Counted from the first letter of the stretch, positions 21,714 to 32,925 are shown. The stretch is 64,000 nt of DNA from Dichetophora obliterata (GCA_963920525.1 OY986438.1:77491560-77555559); one strand, 5' to 3'. Made by a program: numbers and translations. The notes: generated from the letters alone by a model not told the origin.

Positions 21714-22652
21714 TTATTCGTAATATGGTTTTAATCTGTTGTTATGTATAACTACCCGTTTGTTTCCTACTTTAACCTGTGTGTTAACAGGTCCTATTAC
21801 AGCAATCACACGGTAAGGTCCTCGCCATATAGGAGCTAATTTACCTTTTCTATTTTCATTTTTTACTAGGACCTGATCCCCCACGTGAAAATTCTGAGGG
21901 CGCATTGAATGATCATAATAAGTCTTGGATTGTTGTTTGCTCTTTAAAAGATTACGTCTAGCAATAGCATATGACTTCTGGATTTTGTGTTTTAGTATAT
22001 GGTAGTAACTTTCGTGGTTGTAAATGGGTTCTGGCTCACGCTTTAAATTAGATGGGATATCAGACGTGAACCCATATAGACACTCCATAGGTGTGAGTTT
22101 AGTACTATCATGGAAACTGTTGTTATATACAAATGTTGCTGATCGTAAATATTGATCCCAGGATTGTGGGTTTTCATCACAAATGGTTCGTAGGTATTCA
22201 ACTATTGGTCTATGCGCTCGTTCAAGAGCACCATTGGACTGCGGGTGGTAGGCTGAGGTTTGCAGTTTTTTAATTTTAAGTAATTTACAAAGGTCTTTAA
22301 AGAGGTCGCTCAAGAAGTTTGTACCCTGGTCGGTTACTATTTGTTTTGGAATACCATAGCGCGTAATGATTTGGTCGAATACCATTTGGGCAATCGTTTG
22401 GGCTTCTGCATTTGGGATGGCGTAACAGTCTACCAGTTTGGTAAGGTTATCTTGAAACGTAAGAATATATTGATTATTTGTTAAAGTTTGTTGTAAAGGC
22501 CCTACGATATCCAAATATATCTTATCAAAGGGTGTTTCCGCAATGTCTGTTATAACCATAGGCATTTTTATTGGCCTTGAGGATTTCATTATTTGGCATT
22601 TTTTACATTTTTTTATGTAAGTTTTGATGTCGCCAAGCATTTTTTCCACCAA
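21714..22652 (-). CDS. pol: Gypsy2 integrase core and C-terminal domain
   Basis: The 312-codon frame has the end of the HHCC finger (KCKKCQIMKSSRP) and the full catalytic triad, in YLDIVGPL, VTDQGTNFLSDL and NGALERAHRP. A conserved YNNSFHDSTKLTPMECLYGF stretch follows. The C-terminus has the GPY/F-type module (APIWRGPYRVIAV) and ends HNNRLKPYYE. The first ATG is not a true start; this is the tail of the polyprotein, joined to 23116-22613 by a frame change. The core looks intact. Env starts about 70 bases downstream. Confidence 0.92.
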   Translation of the reverse strand: MVEKMLGDIKTYIKKCKKCQIMKSSRPIKMPMVITDIAETPFDKIYLDIVGPLQQTLTNNQYILTFQDNLTKLVDCYAIPNAEAQTIAQMVFDQIITRYGIPKQIVTDQGTNFLSDLFKDLCKLLKIKKLQTSAYHPQSNGALERAHRPIVEYLRTICDENPQSWDQYLRSATFVYNNSFHDSTKLTPMECLYGFTSDIPSNLKREPEPIYNHESYYHILKHKIQKSYAIARRNLLKSKQQSKTYYDHSMRPQNFHVGDQVLVKNENRKGKLAPIWRGPYRVIAVIGPVNTQVKVGNKRVVIHNNRLKPYYE

Positions 22653-24216
22653 TATTTACGACGGATTTTTTTATACGTTTTCAATACACCTTGGTGACCC
22701 CCAAAAATAGAGTCGTGATAGTCCTTAAGGATTATTTTTATCTCCTCAGGCTTACTCAGAACTTCTATTTTCAAGTGTTCTTTTAGTGTATTTTGTTTCA
22801 GTAGGGGATAACCAGAAAGATGGGAACCAGGTTTGGGTTCTTGGTTCACATTCGTGTTATTCTGTTCGGTTAAACTGCTGTCTTGATCTGTTTTGGCAGT
22901 TGCTTGTAAACTTTTTGTCTGCGCTCGAGTTATGGCATAGCATTTTAATTGATTTGGTTCAGTTTTCGTAGTAATTTCTTCTGGATTAGTGTGAATAACA
23001 GCTATTGTACTTATTTTGGTACTATCGTTTATTTTCGATGGTATTCGGCTCAGAGCATCTGCGTTGGTATTGTATTTCCCCGGCTTATATTCTATTTTAT
23101 AATCATACTCATACAAATCTTACAAGTCACGTGGTGGGATCTTTAGTGTTGAACACGCCTTTGAGTGGTTGTATAAACCGTGAATTGTCGTCCCTGGAGA
23201 TAGCATCTAAAATTTTTTGTAGCCCATACAATCGCCAGAAGTTCCTTTTCTATTGTGGAGTATCTTTGCTCGGCTTTGTTTAGAGTTCTGCTCGCATAAG
23301 CAATTGGCTTATCTCCTCCTACTTCGCCTTGGGAAAGTACAGCACCAATTGTTTCATTGCTCGCGTCTGTTGTAAGATTGAAAGGTCTGGCAAAATCTGG
23401 ATAAATTAGGAGGGGAGGTGAAATGAGTTCATTTTTAATTTTTTGAAAGGCTTCTTGGCATTTCTCTGTCCATTTAAATTTAACATCCTTGCGTAGGAGA
23501 TTGGTAAGTGGTTTAACTATTTTAGAAAATGCGGGTATAAATTTTCGGTAATAATTTGCAAGGCCCAGAAATGATTGAAGTTGACGTACCGTTTTCGGCG
23601 CGGGGAAATTTTGTACACTTTCTGTTTTCCTAGGATCTGGGAGTGCCCCCTTTTCTGAGCAGATATGTCCCAAATAAACTATTTCCTTACATAGGAATTG
23701 ACACTTTTCAGGCTGAAGTTTGAGGTTATTCTGCCTTAGTTTGGTAAAAACTTTCACTAGTTTGTTATTATGGTCCTCCAGATTTTTACCGTAGATGACT
23801 ATGTCGTCCAAGTACACGAAACATTCAAGGCCTTGTAAGCCGGTTAATACATAGTTCATCAACCGCTGGAACGTGGCTGGGGCTCCTTTTAATCCAAAGG
23901 GCATACGTTTAAATTCGTAATGCCCATAGTTTGTGCTGAATGCCGTTTTGGACCGATCTCTCGGGTGAACTTGTACTTGGTGATAGCCACTGGCTAAATC
24001 CAGTGTCGTAAAATAACGCGAATGACCTAACTGATCCAATATATCCTCAATTCGAGGTAGGGGATAAGCGTCGCCAATAGTTTTTTCGTTTAGTTTACGG
24101 AAATCTACTACGACTCGCCATCGTTTTTCTCCATCTGGTCCTGCTTTTTTAGGAACTACTAGAAGGGGTGAGTTCCAAGGGCTTTTGCTTGGTTGTACTA
24201 TATTGTCAGCTAACAT
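22613..24216 (-). pseudogene. pol: Gypsy2 reverse transcriptase and RNase H (frameshifted)
   Basis: The frame 24216-23143 carries the polymerase ([24 protein letters not shown], catalytic YLDD) and RNase H (TTDASNETIGAVLSQG, RYSTIEKELLAIVWA). It ends at FTVYT where the RNase H Asp-His motif should follow. The frame 23116-22613 supplies the RNase H end (YNTNADALSRI) and the first His of the integrase finger (FGGHQG). The break near 23140 is small. The polymerase frame also has an in-frame stop upstream of 24216, so the polyprotein is open only in pieces. It is typical gypsy/17.6-type sequence. Confidence 0.9.
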
Positions 24217-24627
24217 TTCTTGAAGTTGGTCATTTATTTTCTGTTTTTATGTCTCGGGTAACCTATACATCTTCTGGTTTATTGGTGCTTGGTCTTGACA
24301 GATTGGTATTTCGTGTGATATAGCCCGAGTATTCGTTAGTTTGTCAACTTTTAGGTGGAATAGGTCATTAAATTCGCGGCAAAGATCTAATATTGATTTT
24401 TTTTTTCCTCTTCATTTAAGGTGTCTCCTATTTTAATTTCCTTGACGAGTTCGGTTATTCGCGAATTAATATCATTTGAATCTATTTTGTTTGAAAAAAT
24501 TTTTTTGATGCAATTTATATCAGTGTCGTTTACTTTTAATCTTTCATTTGATGTATAATTATTTGTAATTTCTTTTACTATTGGAACTCTTTTATATCCC
24601 CGTGCAGACGCCAGTTTTAAAGTAAGT

Positions 24628-25207
24628 GTTAATTTGTATCAAATCTTCAAGGAATGGACCTTAGTAGAATCACTAAAACCATTAATTTTTTGCTGCTTGA
24701 TTTCGATCTGTTTGGACCTTAGTTGAACCACTAAGACCAGTTGCTTGACACACTATTAAAAGAAACCTCACATTTTGTTCTGACAAGTTATTTAATTCTT
24801 ATAAGTCTTTTATAAAGAAAAAATGCTTATACTACATTCAAAAATAAACAAAACTATAACACATATAATTTAATTACAAAAGAATGCATACGCTAATTTA
24901 ATAGTTGAGTAAAAACAAAACGCTTACAAACAACAAAACTTTAATACATACAATTTAATTAACTAGAATGCATACTCTATAATTTAATAATATCGTAAAA
25001 TAAAAACGCTTACAAATAACAAAAAGTTTAATACATTTTAATTTAGTTAAAATGCATACGCTACAATTACGTAATATAAAAAACGCTACAATATATTAAA
25101 TTAGCACAACTCATGACTAGGTCATCGACTGTGACATGAGCCCAACTGCTTATGCTTCAACATGGGTGCCTTGGCTGACACACATAGGCATCTTCTGCTG
25201 TGTTAAC
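24628..25207. mobile_element. 580-bp non-coding insertion in Gypsy2 pol with 7-bp duplication
   Basis: The pol frame stops making sense between 24628 and 25207. Removing this block rejoins coding sequence on both sides. It is flanked by AGTAAGT (24621-24627 and 25208-25214). The ends read GTTAAT and, inverted, GTTAAC. Inside are two copies of a motif around GGACCTTAGT (about 24657 and 24714) and three copies of an 82-88-bp AT-rich unit (about 24849, 24931 and 25019; ATGCATAC is a recurring core). No open frame of note. It looks like a non-autonomous element; the superfamily is unknown. Confidence 0.75.
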
Positions 25208-25417
25208 AGTAAGTTTAGCAAGCCTTACTGTATTATTTGTGGTATTGAGGACGCCTACTAAAAGCCTTTTATTTCCTATGGGTAGTATACAATTTGATAT
25301 AAATACCCCTTCTGAAAGTTCCTGTGATAGACAGATCATTTCTTCTTTGAGCTGTATCGGTAGCTCAATAATCTTATGACATCTTTCCGGTATGAGTGCG
25401 TATATATTAAAAGCAAT

Positions 25418-26060
25418 TTAGAGTTCCTTGATTTCGGATTTATTGCTTTTATTACCTATTTTATTTTTATTGTAGCCTTGGTTGATGCAGCCAGCTTCCT
25501 GTAAAGAAGAAGCCTTAAAGACATTACAGGTGGTTTTTATTACCTCTTCGGGTTCCACTTTGTAAGTGTAATGCCCTAGTTCGACTGCCCTTTGGTAGAG
25601 TAATTGTGTATTACTCTCAATCATTGGTACGCAAAACTCTTCTGTGATTGATTCTGTACGAGTGAACTTGAATTGCTTTAAAGAATTTTTTGTGGGATTT
25701 TTCTCTTCTTGTATATTAGGTTTTTTACTAATGTTATTATGTCTATTTTCCATGGGTATTTGCAGTTCTTCACTATTAAACTCTGTACGTGGAAATATCA
25801 GTCGATCATTCGGTCCATCCACATTACAGTGTTTGGAAAGAAAATCATTTCCTAATAGACCATCGTCTGACATACCATTTATACCGTTTATCACCTGAAA
25901 AGTGCAAGGGTAATTTTTTCTGGAGTTTATAGTTATATTTGCCTGGCAGTTCCCTAGGGTCGTGTCTCTGCTAAAAGCTGTTTGTAGAGTGCATTTATTA
26001 ATTTCTGTCTGGACCCGTGTCCACTATTAGACTTAATGTGTCTGGATTTGCGATATCAAC
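25418..26060 (-). pseudogene. pol: Gypsy2 aspartic protease region (frameshifted)
   Basis: On the - strand a catalytic VDTG motif is visible near 26020. After a frame change the frame 25894-25418 carries DDGLLGNDFL, the conserved C-terminal motif of retropepsins, and then an acidic, Asn-rich linker. The segment 25339-25215 continues the linker up to the 580-bp insertion. The enzyme would cut the Gag-Pol polyprotein; this copy is broken. Confidence 0.75.
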
Positions 26061-26132
26061 AGGCTGTATCAACCATTAGGGTGGGTACAGATGTAGGTGG
26101 TTGCGGTTCCCCTTTTTTACATATGTTATTTT

Positions 26133-27841
26133 TTATTGTCGTGTCGGGGAGTTGTGACTCGACTGCAACTCGTTTCCCTGATTCATAGCTTCCCAGCGCT
26201 GTTTTTGTTGACACTCTGACACTATGTGGCCATTTCGTCCACAAAAATCACAATTTATGCGTACATTATATACTCGTGGATTACTTGAAGTTCTTGTAGA
26301 GTTGTTGTTGCGAAAGTTTCCCGTGTTTACATTTTGTGTACTTTCAGTGTAATATCTAGTGTTATTACTTGGTGTTCTTCCATTATAGTGCCCATCATTT
26401 CTGTATTGTTCATTTCTTATGTTTCGACTCGGTGTGTGGTTCAAACGTCTACAGTCCCTTATATCGTGGTTGTATATTTTGCAATTAGAGCAAAATGGTG
26501 TATTTTTTCGTGTAAAACATTCGGTATAGGTATGTCCTTTTTTATGACAAAAACTGCAAGTTATTTTTGTGGCTAAAGCTTCTTCGTTTCTAGCTGTCCT
26601 AGGTCGTAAAGGCATGTCTTGTCTAAATTGTTGTTTATTCTGGTAGGTATGTGGTTGTTGAGGGTATTCATAATATGAATTATAATTGGATTTAATGTGA
26701 GTCTCTGGCTGAAAATTCATGGGAGGCATTAAAGTGGTTGGCGTTTTTGTCGCAATGTGTATATATTATTTATATTTGGATTTGTTTCGTGTATTTGAAT
26801 GGGTATGTTATATGAGTATGGGGGAAAACCCTGCGCTGTCTGAATAGGTAAGGCCGTTTGTTGTAATTTTTCCATATCTATTGCTTTACGTACTAATAAG
26901 TCTAAAGGCTCATCCTTTATTGTTAGTAAATACTGGCTTAAGTAGGGATTCGTGACTGAGCTTTTTAGAGAGTTCTTTGCAAAATCCTCTAATTACGTTA
27001 TCACGGGTGCGACTGTTGCACCATATTTTAGTCTCGCCGCTTCCTTACATAGCTGCAACAAGTTACTTATTCTCGCCGTATAGGCTATGAGTGTTTCATT
27101 CGGATATTGCCTTAAGGATAATAGTCTGTTTACTAATTCTTGGTATGTTTCTCTAGGAAGATACGTTCGATTTAGCAAATTTTCTATATCCTGAAAGGAA
27201 GTGGGTGGGTTTGAGGCCACTAATTGGTAAGCCTCCCCTCGTAATCTTGTTGGTATTATATTTAAAAACGCTTGCTGTTCTCTTTCTTCTAGACAGTCCA
27301 GTACTTTTCGTGAGCAACCTAAAAAAATTTGTAGTTCACCTACTACCAAAAGGGTTTTGGTCACCAGAAAATATGGGAACCAATTGAGCCGTGATCTTAG
27401 CAATTTTTGCATAATCAATCGACATTTTTTTCTTATTTGTGGTGTTTCGTCGTTCCGAACTGATTAGGTCTTGTTCCGACTTAGAGAGCGAAACACTTAT
27501 CCAATTTATATTAACGCTTGAGTTGTTATCTACTTCCGTACAATTATTATATAAACTAAAGCTATCTTTACTTATTTTGAAAGAATGTGAGTGGGTTTGA
27601 AATTTTACCAGTTCTTGTTTAAATTTTTTTGAATCTTCTTTAAATTTTTGTATTTGCTCTAATCGTAGCTCGTTAGTTTCGGTTTTTTGTCTAACCGATC
27701 GCAAGTTACCGTGGATAATTTCTCGCCCCCTTGACCTCTTTCAACTTGTTGTCTTAAATATGATTTTAAATTTAAGGCAGAATCGTCGCGTACCTTTCCG
27801 CTTCTGAGCCGTTTAGGTGACCTTGGTGTGGAGCTTTGCAT
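26133..27841 (-). pseudogene. gag: Gypsy2 gag (frameshifted)
   Basis: Four successive frames (27841-27659, 27704-27336, 27418-26993 and 26729-26133) make up gag. They give a basic N-terminus, a coiled-coil-like stretch (about 27690-27600), a capsid region with RLRGEAYQLV and LPRETYQELVNRLLSLRQ, and a Gln/Asn/Arg-rich nucleocapsid. The nucleocapsid holds three CCHC knuckles: CSFCHKKGHTYTEC, CSNCKIYNHDIRDC and CDFCGRNGHIVSEC. Three knuckles is more than the one or two usual in this group. Breaks near 27710, 27350 and 26730-26990 make the copy non-functional unless they are assembly errors. Confidence 0.85.
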
Positions 27842-28008
27842 TTACGTACTTTGGTTCGTGTTGTTTCGTCTGGGCCTCAATCGCTTTATTGGAATATTTT
27901 GTGACTGATGATGGTATATTTTTGCTCTGATGTTTCTGTTGCTGCTGTACTTTGTTGTTGTGTTAAAAATTTTTTGGTTTTTGAATTTTCTCTGTTTGAA
28001 TTTTTTTT

Positions 28009-28355
28009 GATTTTTACTTGCTGTTTCTTCTCTGTTTGAATTTTTTTTTTCAATTTATGTTTATGCTTTTTAGGTACAATTGTTTTATTATTGTTATTGT
28101 GTGTTTGTTTGTTAGTTAGAAATATTTTGTGTTTGCAATCACTCACAATTCACAATTTGATTTGATTTTTACTTGCTGTTTCTTCTCTGTTTGAATTTTT
28201 TCTTTTTTTTTTCAATTTAGGTTTATGCTTTTTAGGTACAATTGTTTTATTATTGTTATTGTGTGTTTGTTTGTTAGTTAGAAATATTTTGTGTTTGCAA
28301 TCACTCACAATTCACAATTTGATTTGATTTTTAATTGCTGTTTCTTCTCTGTTTG
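28009..28355 (-). repeat. Tandem repeat of about 155-162 bp in the Gypsy2 leader
   Basis: Units begin at 28009, 28164 and 28326 (GATTTTTACTTGCTGTTTCT on the + strand; the third copy is partial and slightly diverged). They differ mainly in the length of T runs. The array lies between the 5' LTR and gag, where packaging signals are expected, and has no coding content. Confidence 0.88.
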
Positions 28356-28429
28356 AATTGCTAAATATTTCTGCTAAGTCTATTTAAATATCACGTTAAA
28401 TTTTTTATAATAATTTTCTTTTGGGTCCG

Positions 28430-28446
28430 ACAGACCGGCTGCGCCA
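28430..28446 (-). promoter_or_regulatory. Primer binding site of Gypsy2
   Basis: The - strand reads TGGCGCAGCCGGTCTG two bases after the 5' LTR. The TGGCGCAG core resembles the tRNA-Ser sites of 17.6/297/ZAM-type elements. The tRNA assignment is from memory and is tentative. Confidence 0.65.
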
Positions 28447-28448
28447 AT

Positions 28449-28810
28449 TGTTAATTAAAACCAAATCGTTTGACGGTTGAAACTTTTCTGATTTATTCAA
28501 TTTTACTTATTTGCAATATTTACTAACTAACTCTATTTTACACACACACACACACCGTGGCAAACAACCTTGGCACCGCACTGAACTCAGCTGAAGCTTT
28601 AGAAATCCGACTCCGCTAGCTTGATCAACGCCAGCTGAAGCACGTATTTAAAAATTGCTGCTGTCGTTAGTGCAGTGACCTGGCCGCTCGTGCTCATAGC
28701 TTGCACAAACCGATGGCCCTGAACTCGGTTAGTTTCAATGACTGTGAAACTGTATCCGTTCCAGTGACCATGGGAGTATGCAGCAGGTTTGGAGTTTATT
28801 GAACGTAACA
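28449..28810 (-). repeat. 5' LTR of Gypsy2 (362 bp)
   Basis: This is the partner of 12734-13107, followed by the target duplication TAAC (28811-28814). It has a shorter CA repeat (about 28540-28554). Confidence 0.92.
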
Positions 28811-28814
28811 TAAC

Positions 28815-28866
28815 TTTTAAACGACTTGAGAGCGGCCCGGAATTTTTCCGTATTTGGACTTGGACC
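28815..28866. repeat. Palindromic MITE-like repeat, right remainder
   Basis: The bases CGACTTGAGAGCGGCC and onward complement the outer part of the left arm near 12380-12420. They continue the arm cut at 12733, so Gypsy2 is inserted into this repeat. Confidence 0.7.
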
Positions 28867-30715
28867 GAATAGTCGAAACCGACACCGAATATTCGATTGG
28901 GCACTGCTTACAACGTTGTTCCATTTTTTACCTGCTCTGGAGCGTTTTTTGGGGGTATACTTTTTTTCTTGAAATATATTCACTACCACAAATTTTCAAT
29001 ATTTTATTCTTAGTATCAATTCAATTTTTAACATTGGACTTCCTTTTTGTGCATCTATTGCACTGCTCAATTACATAAGATAATTCATCTCTAACAATTT
29101 TGCATGTCATTCACCATTTATAATTTAAGTTTGATATTTTTTATTTGGATAAAAGTTTTGAACAATTTTAGTTTAAATAAATTTTTCATAATATACTTTT
29201 GAAAAAATAATTTTAATTGATTTCATGTTTTGAATTGAATTAGAGTGCTTGAATTTTTTGAAAGAAAATATTTGCAAATATAAAATTTTACTAACCCTAT
29301 GGCAATTTTTTTTTCATTATTTAAAATAGTTTTTTCAATTAAGTAACAGTTAATGCAAAATGCAATTGCAAATATGTGAAATTCATCATTTCGCACTATT
29401 AACATATCAAGCACAATAATTAGAAAAAATTTAATATTTAAAACAATAAAAAACAGAAAACTTAGAAAAAAAAAACAGATGCGTCGCTGGACACACGAGA
29501 GAAGCGAAGGTTTTTCGCAGTTTTTGAAAAATTTTAAATACCTAATGTTATTGACCTATGTTAATGAAATTATTGGGTTTTAATATCTAAAATATCAAAC
29601 GTATATTATATAAAAGTAATGTCATCGATATTTCTAGCAAATATTACATCAATAGTTGTCCTAATCTTGTTGTACAAATATTTGGATAGCTTGTCATTCG
29701 CAAATAATATTTATCAAAACAGCATTGTTTAAGGCTTAGAATTTTTATGAAACTGATTTGTTGAATTCTGACGTTAATGTCCAATTATAATAGAAGTAAC
29801 ATAATGTGATCTAATGTCAGTTGAGCAGTGCGTTCTTTCACTTATTGTTTGAAGTGAAAAAACGCACCTGCTGCATGCTTTCTTATACAAGTGTTTTTAA
29901 TAAACGTAACGTAACGTGACGGGACGTATAAATCCGTGGATTTTAGATTTCTACGTTACTTTATATTACGTCTTGTCAAAAAGCAAATGAACATTGTATT
30001 TCCACTTCTACAGCCGTTTTAGTATGTGTCGAGCCACAGTGTTTCGTCTACATTCATTCTCTTTATACGCATTTATCTCGAAACTACTTTTTCGGCATAG
30101 TGTTGTAGAAAAAACAAAACCTATTTAGCCGAATCATCTCAAATGTAAAATTGACATTGATAACAACGGTGGCTATCGCACGAACTAGAATCAAAGTTTT
30201 AATTAAAAAACATCGTATATTTTACACTTAATAACCGGTAGAAAACAAGCTGTTTTAAGAACTTAATTTTCAAAAGCGCGTCATTCTGTCAATTTTTCAT
30301 ATCTTTTTTTTCTAGTGCCAGCCATAGCTGCATTCATAGTGATTAATAATATTCAAGGTTTTTATTTTTCAGATAAATAGAACAGTCAAAATCTAAAACA
30401 CCGCCCATGCCCCTTTTCCTTGAGAGCATCTCATTGACCGCAATTTTAAACAAAATCAACAATTTTTTATATTAAAAAAATATTTTTTTTTATGATGAAT
30501 GAGAGCTACAATACACTTTAAAAGTTTAAATATCGTTGTTCAATATTTTAACTTTTAAAAAAAATCCTAAAAATACCTCAAATTTTCGAGCGCTAGACCA
30601 CCATCCTTGCCTTCAGTCGGAAATTTAATTGCGAATTCAGACATGATTCAAAATCCACCCGTTCAATGGAACCTTGCTGCTTTTGTTGTTTGGATAGCTA
30701 ATGCAAAATGCTTTT
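28867..30715. other. AT-rich intergenic DNA
   Basis: No gene, LTR or transposase fragment was recognised. The open frames here are short, AT-biased and lack familiar motifs. There is a small cluster of AACGT repeats near 29903-29922. Confidence 0.5.
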
Positions 30716-31178
30716 TACTAGGTTTCCATGGCGAGTTGATCCTAGGGTTGGGTTTTCTTCAAGTTGACATAATGGCGTTTCTAGCTCGATAGTGCTTCCA
30801 TGCACAACATTGAGTCGAGTTGGACTTCTGCCATTCTATTCGCCATTTTTTTTTTTGTATAAATGTGTGCGTTCTGAAGGTGCAAAATTTACTAAACATG
30901 TTGAGTATTTGATCAGTATTAGTTTCCGCTACTTTGTGTGCCTGCTGAACGGTTTGTTACATTTTATGTCAACGCAGTGGCAGAAATAAAATAAAAAAAC
31001 AAATAATCAAGAAAACCTCACTCAACAGTTTATATTCCGAACGCATCCAATCTAACTCAGTTAAATCTAATAAGTTTCGCGGAGTTTCGTGGATTTAACG
31101 AAATTCAACTCAACTCGCGTTTCCATGGGATGTTAATCCCGAGCCAACCTCGATTTAACTCGCCATAGAAACGTAGTA
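30716..31178. mobile_element. Possible MITE with imperfect terminal inverted repeats
   Basis: The left end (30716-30738) reads TACTAGGTTTCCATGGCGAGTT. The right end (31156-31178) reads, inverted, TACTACGTTTCTATGGCGAGTT, so 20 of 22 bases pair. The 463-bp block between is non-coding. No clear target duplication was found. Confidence 0.5.
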
Positions 31179-31340
31179 TTTGATCGATAATTGTGATCTT
31201 CTGCATTATAGCTTCACGCATTCACAATAGAATATGTAGGGCAGCTAATGAGCAATCCCTTTAATAAATTCCTGTCATCTACTGAAACATAGCTTCAGTT
31301 AATATTGAATGAATCACACCATATCAGAAACGTTTGGTTT

Positions 31341-31400
31341 GGAGTAGGGGTTAGTGTGTAGAACTCTCAATCGGAAGGCGCGAGTTCGATCCTCACGCTT
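31341..31400 (+). other. tRNA-like segment, possible SINE promoter
   Basis: The sequence around GGGGTTAGTGTGTAGAAC and GCGAGTTCGATCCTCACGC resembles the D-arm and T-arm of a tRNA. The T-arm can pair with one mismatch and its TTCGATCC core is close to a B box. No cloverleaf with a convincing anticodon arm or acceptor stem was found. A decayed tRNA-derived SINE is the likeliest reading. Confidence 0.25.
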
Positions 31401-31700
31401 GCAAAGAAATATTTTTAATTTTATATTCTCTTGTTGTAATAGACGCAAGTAAAAAACAACAACAATTCTAAGAAAAAGGTGTATGGAAAAAGTGTCGTTT
31501 TTCAGATTTCACTCAAGCAAATCACAAAACGAGGCGTAAAAAGCTTCGCTTCAAAAATTTTAAGAAAAGTTGGAGTAAAATTTTAAAAAACCCCCTTATT
31601 TGTTTGTGTGGCCTTACATTACTTGGTTTTGACATAAGACTCCTAAACCCATATACTCATCAATATATATGGGTTATAATCACTTGTATAAGAAAGTATT

Positions 31701-31850
31701 AGTGGTATTCAACGAACGCCGTATTGGATATGTAGACAGCGTATGTTTGATAAGCTTACAGCAGCGTAATGTGCAGTAACAAAATTGTAAGGAATTACAC
31801 ATACTCAGCTTACGGCACAAAAACGTGGAGTATACACCGGCGCAACAAAA
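31701..31850 (+). mobile_element. Left-end fragment of a Harbinger-like element
   Basis: It starts AGTGGTATTCAACGAACGCC and matches the left end of the Harbinger element at 33591 with moderate divergence for about 150 bases. Like that copy it is preceded by ATT. No matching right end is seen nearby, so it is a fragment or a related MITE. Confidence 0.65.
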
Positions 31851-32479
31851 AAAATTTACTGCGCATCTCGTCATTAGTGCTCGTTAAATGTGACACTTGA
31901 TGAATACATTCAAAAGAAAATGTCAAAAAGAGACGAAGACAGCAAAATGAAAATAAACAAACAGTCAAAATTCTGTTGAGCACATCAAGCAACGAAGCCA
32001 CTTTTTGTGAAAAGCAATAAAAAGGGGAAAAACACCCCAACAAAATATGCAAGTTTTTCACAAACAGTACAAAAAAAAAAAAAGATATTTAGGGTATTTG
32101 TCAAAAGGAAATGTTTCAGTCGTGGTAGAATAGAAAATATCAAGTTGAATAAAGTTTGTGAGTGTTGAAAAAATTGTCTTTTTTGCTGTGTCAAATGGAC
32201 GATGAAATTTTGACAATTACAAATTTTTATGTTTCACATTTTGGTCGTGTTTTAGCGCAATTATTTTATTTAATTTGCATTTTATTCAATTTGCAACATA
32301 TTTTATTGGAGTGATTGTACTTGCAACTTATTTCGTAAACTTGTAATATTGTAAACATAAAAAATAGCAAAATAATAAAAATAAACGAAAGTGCTTCAGT
32401 TTGTGTGTGCGTGTGTGTGGGCCAATGATCTCCCGGTGCATCAGCAGTGCAGCAAAGTTAAATTGGCTTTCTTTGCTGT

Positions 32480-32925
32480 CAAACGTCCTCTAAGTGCCAC
32501 CACCAGCAGTACAAGCAAGTGCAGTGCAAAATTTGTTGCTAGCCAACATCTTCCAAGTGCCACCAGCAGCAGCACAAGCAAGTGCAGCGCAAATTTCCTG
32601 ATTCTTTTGCTTGCCAACGTTCTCCGAGAGTCGCCACGAGGAACACCAGCAAGTACAGCACAATTTAACTGACTGGTCAACTCTCCAATATTTCAGAAGC
32701 ACCATTTCAGCATGTCTCAAGCGCAGAGCCAACTTCTGCCATTATACTTCGGCGTGAATTAAATAAATTGAAAGCTGAGAATTTGCGCTTCATTTGCTTG
32801 TGCTGCTGGTGATGGCACTTGGAGGATGTTGGCTAGCAACAAATTTGCGCTGCACTTGCTTGTGCTGCTGCTGGTGGCACTTGGAGAATGTTGGCTAGCA
32901 ACAAATTTTGCACTGCACTTGCGCG
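32480..32925. repeat. Minisatellite present in two opposite orientations
   Basis: A unit of about 66 bp (core GCCACCAGCAGCAGCACAAG on the left) occurs about three times at 32480-32665. It occurs about 2.3 times in inverted orientation at 32783-32925, separated by about 120 bp. The two arrays could pair as a long hairpin. Open frames through the repeats (for example 32391-32672) exist only because the unit length is near a multiple of three; no known domain is seen. Confidence 0.75.

Larger units (their letters stand above)
12734..28810 (-). mobile_element. Env-bearing Ty3/gypsy element (Gypsy2), nested and broken
   Basis: Direct LTRs (12734-13107 and 28449-28810) and the duplication TAAC (12730-12733 and 28811-28814) define it. 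On the - strand the order is 5' LTR, a TGGCGCAG-type primer site, a repeat-rich leader, gag, protease, reverse transcriptase/RNase H, integrase, env, a repeat-rich 3' region and the 3' LTR: the plan of insect errantiviruses. It is interrupted by BEL1 within env and by a 580-bp insertion within pol. The LTRs differ at only about two bases apart from CA-repeat length, yet gag, pol and env all carry frameshifts. Its insertion split a palindromic repeat. Confidence 0.92.

Noticed and set aside
32391..32732. Open frames of 80-93 codons through the minisatellite
   Set aside because: They arise from a repeat unit of about 66 bp, close to a multiple of three. All frames stay open for the same reason and no domain is recognisable.
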